DNA of 12,087 nt, taken from NCBI GenBank assembly GCA_910592205.1, contig CAJVPJ010001125.1, forward strand, positions 1 through 12,087, written 5' to 3'. Below are positions 1 through 9,147 of the stretch, one piece after another. A program made the position numbers and the translations under genes. The DNA comes from Paraglomus occultum. Lineage: Eukaryota > Glomeromycota > Glomeromycetes > Paraglomerales > Paraglomeraceae. The first letter of the stretch is position 1, and every line of letters starts with the position of its first letter. Under the pieces are notes generated by a model. The model was given only the letters and a program-made list of their open reading frames with translations. It was not told the DNA's origin and did not search any database.

Positions 1-3000
1 GAAAAGTAAAAGGACTCTCCTCGGAACAGTAACACAATCTCTTTTATTATGCGTTCATCCAATATCTTATATACCATTATTGTTACAGTGCATCGATACA
101 AGCCGTGAATTTAATCTCAATTTAGCGGTGAAGGCTCAGACTATTACCAATGGGCTAAAATATTCTTTGGCTACAGGAAATTGGGGAGACCAGAAGAAGG
201 CCATGCAGGTATAATAGGTATCATGTTAATATTTTTCTATATCCTCATTTTTGATGCTAGGATTAATTGCAATTATTGTACGACGTTCAGTCAAGAGCCG
301 GTGTCTCGCAAGTACTCAATCGCTATACGTTTGCGTCTACGCTTTCTCATCTAAGAAGATGTAATACTCCGATGGGGCGTGACGGAAAGATTGCCAAGCC
401 ACGCCAACTTCATAACACGCACTGGGGTATGGTTTGTCCTGCCGAAACGCCTGAAGGACAAGCGTGCGGCTTGGTCAAGAACTTGGCTTTAATGTCATAT
501 ATTTCTGTTGGGAGTTCATCCGACCCGATTATTGAATTCTTGGAAGAGTTTGGCATGCAGAATCTCGCTGAAATACAATCGAGCAATGTCAATTTGAATG
601 AAGCTACAAAGATATTTGTGAATGGCAGTTGGGCTGGGGTCACTCATGATCCAGAAGAACTTGTCAATACTCTTAAGCGTTTGAGACGATGCGTCGATGT
701 GAGTCCAGAAGTAAGTGTTGTCAGAGACATTCGTGAAAGGGAATTACGGCTTTATACAGACGCTGGAAGAGTCTGCAGGCCACTATTTATTGTGCAAGAC
801 ATGAGATTGGTAATTACAAAGGAAATAGTACAGAAGCTGGAAGAATCGGTATGATACAACATCCCAATTGTGCGAACAACTTTTTTTCTTTTGAATGTAG
901 TCTAGATTATAACAGTTTTATTAGAAAAATGATCCAGATGCGCCTACTTTCGGCTGGCAAGATTTAATTGCGAACGGATGCATCGAACTTATAGATGCCG
1001 AAGAAGAAGAAACGGTCATGATTTGTATGACGCCGCAAGACCTTGCTGAATCGCGACGATACCATCTTGGTGGTGAAAAAGCAATAACGAAGCCGAAAGT
1101 GAAGGATGTCTCTGCTCGTGTTAAAAGCAATATCGCCGCTTATACAAGCACCTGGACTCACTGTGAAATTCACCCTAGTATGATTCTAGGCATCTGTGCA
1201 AGCATCATACCTTTCCCAGATCACAATCAAGTAAATACTTTTTTCATGAATGAATTTATTGTTATACCGATACGCTGCTTCATGTCTGATTTTTTTATTT
1301 CTAGTCTCCTCGTAATACTTATCAATCCGCTATGGGTAAACAAGCGATGGGTGTATATGTTACAAATTACCAACTGCGAATGGACACTTTAGCAAACATT
1401 TTATACTACCCTCAAAAACCACTTGTAACAACACGTGCCATGGAGTTTTTGCGATTCCGTGAACTGCCTGCTGGGCAAAACGCGATTGTCGCTATTTTAT
1501 GTTATAGCGGATATAACCAGGAAGATTCAGTAATTATGAACCAGAGTAGCATTGATCGGGGTTTGTTCAGGAGTATGTTTTACAGAAGTTATATGGATCA
1601 GGAAAAGAAAGTGGTATGTAAATTTTGTTGGTTATACTTTGATGTCAAAAACATAGTTCATGTTGCGTTTTATCGAAACTTGTAGGGAATGCTGACTATA
1701 GAAGAATTTGAAAAACCAACAAGAGAAACGACGCTTCGTTTGAAGCATGGAACCTATGAAAAAATTGAAGAAGACGGGCTAGTTGCTCCTGGAACCCGAG
1801 TTTCTGGAGATGATATCATTATTGGAAAGGTCACACCGATTCCTCCGGATACGCTGGAACTAGGTCAACGACAAAGCACTCATACAAAACGTGATGCATC
1901 TACCCCTCTTAGAAGTACGGAATCGGGTATCGTCGATTCAGTCATGGTGACAACTAATCAGGAAGGAATGAAGTTTGTTAAAGTTCGTGTGCGAAGTACC
2001 CGTATACCTCAAATGGGAGGTGAGTGCGATGAACTGGTATTATAAGCAAAATTCCACTTTACTCATTCAATTTACCATCCAGATAAATTTGCGAGTCGTC
2101 ATGGTCAAAAGGGTACCATTGGCGTCACATATCGCCAGGAGGATATGCCATTTACTGCAGACGGAATTACACCAGATTTAATAATAAACCCACATGCTAT
2201 TCCGAGTCGTATGACGATTGGTCACTTGGTTGAATGTCTACTAGGAAAGGTAGTTAGAATAACTGCAGATTAACTATCAATTCTTTTCCTCTGTTGCACG
2301 CTTACTTATTATGTTGTTTTTTCTAGGTCTCTACCCTAACGGGTAGTGAGGGAGATGCGACACCTTTCACAGACGTGACTGTTGAAGCAATTTCGGCTGG
2401 GCTCAGGGAGCAAGGTTATCAATCCCGAGGCTTTGAGGTTATGTACAATGGCCACACGGGTCGCAAGCTCGCTGCCCAAATATTTCTGGGTCCTACCTAC
2501 TATCAGCGTCTTAAGCATATGGTGGATGACAAGATTCAGTGAGTAAGGTAATGGTGAATATCTAGACAGTGTCTGCCGCTCTACTAAATGTATTGTTTTT
2601 ATCAGTTCACGAGCAAGAGGACCTGTACAGATTCTTACAAGACAGCCGGTAGAAGGTCGTAGTCGTGACGGTGGATTACGTTTTGGCGAAATGGAAAGAG
2701 ATTGTATGATTTCTCACGGTACAGCCATGTTCCTCAAGGTACGTTGTGTCCCTTTTTTTTTTTTTTTAATTATTATTACCTGATAGTAGAATTAATTTTT
2801 TACACTGCACGTTCTGATAGGAACGGCTTTTTGACGCCTCTGATGCATACCGCATACATGTCTGTGACATTTGCGGGTTGATGGCTATAGCAAACTTGAA
2901 AAAGAATACGTTTGAATGTAAAGCTTGTAAGAACACCACACAGGTAATTATACCATATTCTGTCATGCTTATCTGATTAGATTACGGCAACTATTTACTA

Positions 3001-3112
3001 ATCTCTTATTAATCTCCCACAGATATCGCAAGTTCACATTCCATATGCATGTAAATTACTTTTCCAAGAATTGATGGCGATGAACATCTCTCCACGCCTT
3101 TTCACGTCTTGA
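1..3112 (+). CDS. RPB2: RNA polymerase II second-largest subunit, 3' two-thirds (5' end outside window)
   Basis: Rpb2 forms, with Rpb1, the catalytic cleft of nuclear RNA polymerase II, which makes mRNA. I read exons 1-28, 89-208, 291-848, 925-1230, 1305-1613, 1686-2019, 2083-2249, 2327-2538, 2606-2738, 2821-2943 and 3023-3112. All ten introns are GT-AG and 60-82 bases long, and the joined frame stays open for 792 residues to TGA. Base 1 is the third base of a codon. Yeast Rpb2 has 1224 residues, so about 430 are missing at the left edge. Family landmarks are [11 protein letters not shown], the [11 protein letters not shown] and [13 protein letters not shown] block, YNQEDS with the acidic pair E410-D411 (bases 1521-1526, matching yeast E836/D837), the [11 protein letters not shown] loop split by intron 6, and [13 protein letters not shown]-terminal zinc ribbon has cysteines 737, 740, 755 and 758. 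These are Pol II-type signatures rather than Pol I or III. The C-terminus (SPRLFTS) is a few residues shorter than in yeast. The first exon call (1-28) is the least certain because only nine codons are visible. Confidence 0.97.
2821..2943 (+). other. RPB2 exon 10 encoding the C-terminal zinc ribbon
   Basis: This 41-codon exon starts at the conserved [11 protein letters not shown] and carries two CxxC pairs (VCDIC and ECKAC) separated by 14 residues. This is the zinc-binding ribbon of the Rpb2 clamp/anchor region. All four cysteine ligands are intact, which argues for a functional gene rather than a pseudogene. The exon is in phase 0 at both ends. Confidence 0.9.
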
Positions 3113-3342
3113 TATCTGACATCGTTCTGGCAAAAGTGAGGGGAAATTTTCTCCAGGTTTTTGGCGATGAAAGTAGTTTTACCTCCTTTCAATTCTCCCT
3201 GTAAAATTAAAACAAGTTTAGAACCTAGCCACGGGGAAAAGATCAACGACTATATTCTAATTTCTTCCGTAGAATCATATAATTGTTAGAAGGGGTACCG
3301 TATTTAGTAAATCATGTGCTCAATTAGGTTCTGCGCCTGATT

Positions 3343-3476
3343 AATAAAAAGTCGATTGATTTTTTGGTGTTAATACAGATGGAGCTTTATATGCTACAAA
3401 ATTAATAAAACGCTGACGAATTTGGGACCGATTGATGTGGGCCCTGCATTACACGCGTGATTTGGTTAAAAATAAA
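3343..3476 (+). promoter_or_regulatory. Candidate poly(A) signals for RPB2
   Basis: Three exact AATAAA hexamers lie on the + strand at 3343-3348, 3404-3409 and 3471-3476, between 231 and 364 bases after the RPB2 stop. Fungal polyadenylation signals are loose, so the exact cleavage site cannot be fixed from sequence; several sites may be used. Confidence 0.45.
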
Positions 3477-3569
3477 CTGTACATTATTTATCACTTACAA
3501 TTCAAAAAGAAAAAAAAAAGGATATAGATATTAGCAAGCTTTTAATTACTCTATATATCTTACATACAA

Positions 3570-3579
3570 TTTATTTATT
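3570..3579 (-). promoter_or_regulatory. Candidate poly(A) signal for the APSES gene
   Basis: On the minus strand this reads as two overlapping AATAAA hexamers. It lies about 545 bases beyond the TAG stop, which would give a long, U-rich 3' UTR. It sits roughly 100 bases from the nearest RPB2 signal on the other strand, so the two transcripts would end almost back to back. A non-canonical site closer to the stop is equally possible. Confidence 0.3.
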
Positions 3580-4122
3580 TTTTTTCTTTTACTAACACGA
3601 AAATTCTTTGATCGACACATGTATCAGAAAAATTGTATTTAAAGACGGGAACTTCTTTACAGCCGACTCGAGCAAAAGAAAAAGGTAAAAAATGAAAAAA
3701 GAAAACTGATTAATCAGTATTATTTCGCATCAAGACAAGCTATATAAGAGTTCCCAAAAAAAAAAAGTCCCGCAGCCCATCTACCAAACCCAACTGTATA
3801 AACTTGTTTGAGCAAACAAAAAAAAAAAGGAGAGATAGAATTCTCTCATACTCTCCCGGTCACTATCTAAACTTGAATTTAAAGAATCTAAAGAGTCCAT
3901 TCGAGAGGTATCAAGAGAAACTTTTACTACTAGTGTAATTTAAAAAAGAGAAAATAAAAGCAAAGAAAAATACTAAAAAGAAATAATTGTTTCTTGGGAT
4001 TTTCATCATTTTTTTTTGGTCTTTTATAGTCGAAAAAGAAACGAGAATAAAGAAAACAAAGCAATTGATTTACACAAATTCCAAATTCAAGAGTGTGTCT
4101 AATTTTTTTTAAAACCCTTGGT

Positions 4123-6550
4123 CTATTCTATTCCATTCCAGTTATTACTACTGATCTCTTCGTTTGTTGTGTCTTCTCTTCGATATTGTTCATATCGCCT
4201 TGCCTCCTCAACGGGTGCATTGTCTGGCGATGGTGTGTGTAAGACATTACTATTGTCTTGAAAATATCCCTCAGTTGTGGGTGTAGTGGTACCCGTAGCA
4301 GGACCATTTGCGTTCGCTCCAGCTGATGAGTAATGCGGACTCCCTTGTTGCGCGTTTGTTACTAGCTGCAGAGAACTGCTAGTATATGTTTGTGTCGGAG
4401 TTGCGGGTGTAGCGGATGCTCCAGCACCGTTAGCCAGTCCAGGAAGTGCATATCCACTAATCCTTGGTGATGATTGAGCAGAAGAGGACGCCGTTGACTC
4501 AGAGAATTCGTACTTGACACGTTTGCCAGCAGGCCATCCGGAAAAAGCAGATGAACCAGGAGATGAATTAGGACTAGCGTTCATCGGACTTGGAAATGAG
4601 CCAGCGGCGACATTCATAGCCGTGTTGACAGGAATGCCGTTCAATGGCGGTGGATGCATGGCAAGGGGTGGACTCGGTTGATTCGATCCATTATAGTCGT
4701 CAGTCTCATCATCGCCAACATAACCTCGTTTTTGGCCAATTATTTGTGATGGAGAATTTGATTGAGGTGTCGTTCCGTTCGCAACATCTGTAGAGACTAG
4801 ATGATTGTAAATACCCGGTTGTCGGTAATAATTGTTTCCATTACTTGCGACAGTGTCTTCTGATTTCACGTTGGGATACACTGGAGTGCCCGGACGTGCA
4901 TTAGGTCCAGAGTTGATGGCAGCAGAAGCACCAGTATCATAGGAAACCGGTGAGCGCGGTTGGAAGGAAGCCTGAAACACCAGGATACGATAATTGATCA
5001 TACGACAGTCAGTATTATATTTAAAAAAAAAACCTTGGTCTCAAAAACTCGGCGTCAAGATACTAACCGCCGTCCCTGACACAACTACGTTCTGTTGGCC
5101 TTGTGGCTGTCCATTGATTACTGCATAATTAGAGTACTCATCGTCTATGTGCTGGCCTGCATGGTTGCTATAGATGAGAAAATGCTTGAGTAAGACGGGA
5201 AAATTATAGTAACACGTTGGACAAAAAAATCATTTAAACATACTTTGCGTTTGGTGGATATGCGGGTGAACTGTGATCTTGTGGTTGAGATGCGGCTTGA
5301 TTAATTATTCCACTACCATTACTATAACCATACCACTGCCTATCATATGCAGGACCGTTAAAATTAGTAAACGTATGCGGTCGCCACTGGGCGTGTGCAC
5401 CGACACCGTTCATTGAAGGGATTCTATTTGTCTGCATAGGCGCTGTATAATTGTGAAGAAAGACGCCTGGATCTTCAACGAACAACGGGTATAATAACTC
5501 GTGGATCTTGAATTGTTGAGCCAGAGTCTTTGCTCTTCCGAATGTAATCCTATCGTTTATGAAATTGATATAACCGATCAACACAATGCTTGATATAAAT
5601 GAATTTGCATCACCAACCCGCCTATTGTTGTAAATAGAAAACTTACCATACACCTTTCAAGTGCATTGCTCCAACTTTAACAACTACACGCCCTTTCTCG
5701 TTCTTTAGAATACCATCTCTCTTTCCACGTGACATTCCCACAACATTCAAAAGTTTAGTGCCGTTAATCATATTATTGTCTGGGAACAGATGTGGAGATA
5801 TAAAAGCAAAAGTTAGTTTTTGATGAAAAACTGCATCATATGGGGCTATGATCCAGCCAGATCACGAAAACGCAATATCATACCTTGACGTCTTGCCACA
5901 CAAATTCCTCGAGCATCCACTTGGTAGCATAGCGTTCCCTCATCTTCCCAAATTGTAGTTGTTAGTTTTGGTCGAGGGTTGTGCTGTGACAGACTACCGG
6001 GTGTTGCTCCATAGCCAACGGCAGGCATAAAAGCGCTGCCGCCAGGCGTATTAGATATGGCGACGGCACCAGGAGAGCTACCACCACTGAGGGTGTTCCA
6101 TGATGGCCAGAATTGGTTTGGCGGATTGGCAAAGTGTGCTGTGTGCTGGGGATAAATTAAAGTATTACTGTCCAAATGAGAAGCCATCATTGTGGAGTCT
6201 GGATGTACTAGTTGAGGTTTAGTCGAGGTGGGAGTGGTTACGGGAGTTGGATGTTGCGGGATGTTGTTCTGATATGGTGAGAAAGCGGAATTATTCGAGT
6301 GTTGTAGAACGGGAGCGGTATTTAATGAACGGGGAACAGAAGTAATATTGTTTTTAGCAGACGAGTTGGGTGTGGGAGTGATGTTAGAGTTGCCGGTGGT
6401 GGAAGAAGAGTTTGGTAGTGATGAAGCCGGAGAAGTTGGCGTTGTAGGGTGAGGAAGGGCTTGTTGAGAGTAGTGAGTACTAACAGTTGTTAATGCAGAG
6501 GTGTTAGATGATTCGGTGTATAACTTAGTTGAATTCTGGAAACCAGCCAT
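4123..6550 (-). CDS. APSES-domain transcription factor of the StuA/Efg1/Sok2/Phd1 class
   Basis: This is a nuclear DNA-binding regulator. In ascomycetes this class controls morphogenesis, sporulation and filamentous growth, often downstream of cAMP-PKA; the role here is inferred. The exons, in reading order, are 6550-5884, 5779-5647, 5549-5244, 5167-5068 and 4971-4123, with GT-AG introns of 104, 97, 76 and 96 bases, giving 684 residues and a TAG stop. Residues 1-196 are rich in Ser, Thr, Asn and Pro. Residues 197-291 form the APSES domain, with [54 protein letters not shown] and LLYPLFV. Introns 1 and 2 both interrupt this domain. The rest is low-complexity, with a possible SUMO site (VKSE, K438) and a basic nuclear-localisation-like cluster GKRVK (551-555). 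There are no ankyrin repeats, which separates it from Mbp1/Swi4/Swi6-type APSES proteins. The start is the first ATG after an in-frame TAG (6583-6581). The StuA-class call is firm; naming it a one-to-one stuA orthologue is not. Confidence 0.94.
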
Positions 6551-6676
6551 AAATTGGAAAAGGTGTTTGCTTGTGTCTATCTACGCGAGTTGCCGCCAAT
6601 CTGTTGTGTTGCTAGTTTCTATATGTTTCCCGTAAGCAACCAGTCTTTTTTTTTTTGCGAGTCTTTTTAATCAAGG

Positions 6677-6690
6677 ATATATATATATAT
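6677..6690. repeat. AT dinucleotide run, possible TATA element
   Basis: Seven AT units lie about 127-140 bases upstream of the APSES start codon. This could be a TATA-like element or simply a microsatellite. Confidence 0.6.
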
Positions 6691-6814
6691 CTAGGTTGGT
6701 AAAAGACGAGAGAAGAGGTGAAGAAGGGGGGGAAGAGAGAAGATAGGGTTGCTTATTAGGAGGTTTGGTCTATAAGAGAGGATTATTATTTGTTAGGCTG
6801 GTATACTTCCAGGC

Positions 6815-6846
6815 AAAGAGAGAGAGAGAGAGGGAGTGGAGGGAAG
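6815..6846. repeat. GA-rich purine tract with an AG dinucleotide core
   Basis: The + strand is almost entirely purine here, with an AG repeat at 6817-6832; the gene strand is therefore CT-rich. Such tracts can exclude nucleosomes or mark a promoter, but they are also common slippage products. Confidence 0.6.
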
Positions 6847-6958
6847 CTGGCTTTATCAAGTTTTATGTTATAGTTGATGTCTTGTAATTACAATACGATA
6901 ATTTAATTTAATAGGTTTCAACCAAAAATCAGCCTTCAATTTAAAAAAAAGTACTGTT

Positions 6959-7809
6959 CATTAGATTATAAATTAAATATACGGATAATATATATATAAA
7001 TATACAACAAATATAAAACGATACAGTGAAACAATATTATTTATGTAAATGTATATTATTCGTAATGTATAAATACACTATTTATATTCTTTTTATCGAC
7101 TATTATTAGTGGTTGATTAATACGTTCATATCGGATAGTATATTGGGCTTCTGATTGTATAAAATTTTATATGACCTTTTTTGTCCATGTTTCGCAAAGA
7201 AACAAGAAAAAAAACTTTTCTTTGGTGTATTCGAACAACGCACCAATTGGCTATTCCGTATAAGGAGAAAAAGATAACACAAGAGATTATTTTTATTAGC
7301 TAGTTAGAACTAGAAAAGAGGAAACTTTATTCTTGATTAGTGAGGAACCCACATTTTTTGTACGATGTCGGTGAAGATGCAGCTCATGCTCGACATCTTA
7401 CAATACGAGCCCACAGCCCAGAGATACGACTCTCTGTTCAGAGATGCAACGAACGATAGCATATTTTCCGCCACAACAAACGTTCGATATCTCTTTCACA
7501 CAGTTTTACGAGTCACCCCACACCCCTCGCTCCGTATAATCAATCAATCAGAAAAAATCACACTATAGTAATTAAATCTATTTATTCGTTTTTATTGTGT
7601 CTATTTATACGTTGTTGTACAGCTATACTTTTATTACCAACGATGGTGATACAAGAGAGAGAATGTTATCGCTCGGAGTACGGGAAGGATCAGAAAAAAT
7701 AGAAACTGACATAGTGGAGAATATTTTGCAGGGAAAGGAGGACAAGGACAAGGAACCAATTTTTTTTAGATGAAACCGATTAGGTAGTTGGCGGGTATAC
7801 AAGATATTG
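6959..7809. other. Spacer upstream of the APSES gene, no convincing gene
   Basis: The first part (to about 7110) is very AT-rich with TATATA runs. From 7365 to 7568 the + strand has a 67-codon ORF starting MSVKMQLMLDILQYEP in a locally less AT-rich stretch. I do not recognise it and found no splice extension, so it is not called as a gene. The rest shows no structure I can name. Confidence 0.6.
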
Positions 7810-7983
7810 ATGAGGGTGAGGGTGAGGATGAGGGTGAGGATGAGGGTGATGAAGGGTGAGAGGGCGAGGGTGATGAGAGGGCGAGGGTGATGAGAGGGTG
7901 AGGGTGATGAGAGGGTGAGGGTGATGAGAGGGTGAGGGTGATGAGAGGGTGAGGGTGATGAGAGGGTCAGGGTTAGGGTCAGG
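7810..7983 (+). repeat. G-rich minisatellite, 17-bp unit, with telomere-like end
   Basis: A degenerate GAGGGT/GAGGAT array (about 7810-7859) leads into six consecutive 17-bp copies at 7860-7961. The unit is GAGGGTGAGGGTGATGA, and the first two copies carry C in place of the first T. The array ends at 7962-7983 with GGGTCAGGGTTAGGGTCAGG, which contains one perfect TTAGGG (7973-7978) flanked by TCAGGG variants. Because 17 is not a multiple of 3, no frame stays open through it. The paired GGG runs could form G-quadruplexes on the + strand. Confidence 0.95.
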
Positions 7984-9096
7984 TGAGAGAGGAGGGATGA
8001 AAAGGAAAGAAAGAAATAATAACGAATGAATGGTTCTTTTGTTTCTCTTGATTTTTCAGAGGGATACAGAAAAGGGGTAAAAATAAATACGACTGATTAC
8101 GTTGATAGATGATATCCGATTGATAGAGAGAGAGCAGAGGAGGGGGTGGAAGGGGGGTGGGCGAGTGCAAACTGGTCTCAATAGTAATTATCATTGTTAT
8201 GATGGCGATTGTTATCATTTATTATTATTATTAAAGAAAGAGCGTACAGAGAGAAGAAAAAAAGAGTGTGTAAGGCGGAAAGAGGAATAGGAGGCATTCG
8301 TGTAAGGGAATACAAGGGTATTTGCTGTATTGGGCAACAAGAGAGTGGAAGGATGGGGAGTTCGGATGACATTGTTGGACAGTGTTGGATACCATAATCA
8401 CACTACGGAAGACTCCGTCAATTCATGATCTTTCATTGTCTTTATTCTGGCGTTAAACCATTGTTGTGGTGAGAGAAACGCATTTTTTTTTAGCAAATAT
8501 ATATAATATATAGCTTGATATTACTTTGCGTCATCACAAATAATTAAATAAATTATTTATTCTATTCATTGTATATATTCCATTGCGCCATGTTTCCATA
8601 CCAGTCAGACTGCTTGATTTGTTGTTGATCTCTGTTAGGTAGATGATCCTCTGTACATGATATCACATTCCCACCCTACGAAAAAAGAGCTACCACCAAC
8701 CGACTCGCCCAATCGTCCGACTACCCTATTAATTTTTTTTTCTTATAGTTATATATCCAATAATGCCTCATTTAGATGTACATCGATCGTGTGCCAAGCT
8801 CATATAATCGAATTATTGGTATTAATCCTTTCTTTGTACAAATTTAATAACCTGTCGTATGATTCATATTACAATCACTATGTAATACATCAGCTCATTT
8901 GTTCCCTCGTTATTTCAACGTACTTTTGTCAAGTCTTGAAATATGGGTATCAATAATGACTGAGAAAGTGGACAAAGTCGGATTGGACAATAGTCAACAT
9001 TGTAGCTATTAATAGTACCATAACAAATGCAAACAGAATTAAAGAACCATATTTTGCCGAGGAATTGGATTAGTTTTTTAATCTCTCAGGCTCCAG
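7984..9096. other. Gene-poor spacer, first half purine-rich on the + strand
   Basis: From 7984 to about 8380 the + strand is dominated by A and G, including a G-rich patch at 8141-8163 and GA runs at 8225-8300. A short ATT repeat lies near 8218-8235. From 8380 on the composition returns to ordinary AT-rich spacer. ORFs of 62-99 codons occur on both strands, but they show low-complexity composition, no domains and no plausible exon structure, so none is called. Confidence 0.6.
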
Positions 9097-9147
9097 ATAC
9101 ATACATGTACATATGTACATACATATATACACACACATACATACATA
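9097..9147. repeat. ACAT/ACAC microsatellite
   Basis: Imperfect tetranucleotide array of ACAT, with TACATGTACATATGTACA palindromic stretches and a short AC run in the middle. Confidence 0.9.

Larger units (their letters stand above)
3113..4122. other. Convergent intergenic spacer between RPB2 and the APSES gene
   Basis: This kilobase separates two genes that end facing each other. It is A/T-rich, and from about 3480 to 4110 the + strand carries many A-rich runs that would be U-rich in the 3' UTR of the minus-strand gene. I see no conserved coding exon. The only protein-like signal is a short antisense ORF (3034-3246), treated under findings. A palindromic CACGCGTG lies at 3452-3459. Confidence 0.8.
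6551..6958 (-). promoter_or_regulatory. Probable 5' leader and core promoter of the APSES gene
   Basis: Upstream of the ATG, the minus strand has no ATG at all for 408 bases; the next is at 6961-6959. The same strand is pyrimidine-rich, with T runs near 6650, CT-rich stretches across about 6710-6780, and an uninterrupted CT repeat at 6817-6832. An AT dinucleotide run at 6677-6690 could act as a TATA-like element. Pyrimidine tracts next to start sites are common in fungal promoters. The transcription start cannot be placed from sequence. The ATG context (TTT before ATGG) lacks the favoured A at -3. Confidence 0.5.

Noticed and set aside
410-643. Minus-strand ORF inside RPB2 exon 3.
   Set aside because: Antisense shadow of a highly conserved coding exon, with no family resemblance.
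1018-1392. Separate + strand ORF starting at ATG 1018.
   Set aside because: It is RPB2 exon 4 read through the intron at 1231-1304; the conserved frame resumes at 1305 as [13 protein letters not shown].
7860-7961. Repeated GTGATGA, resembling box C of C/D snoRNAs.
   Set aside because: It is part of every minisatellite unit, with no box D or terminal stem, so it is a by-product of the repeat.
8657-8956. 99-codon + strand ORF.
   Set aside because: Composition is what translated AT-rich spacer gives (Ser, Tyr, Ile, Leu rich), with no domain and no splice structure.
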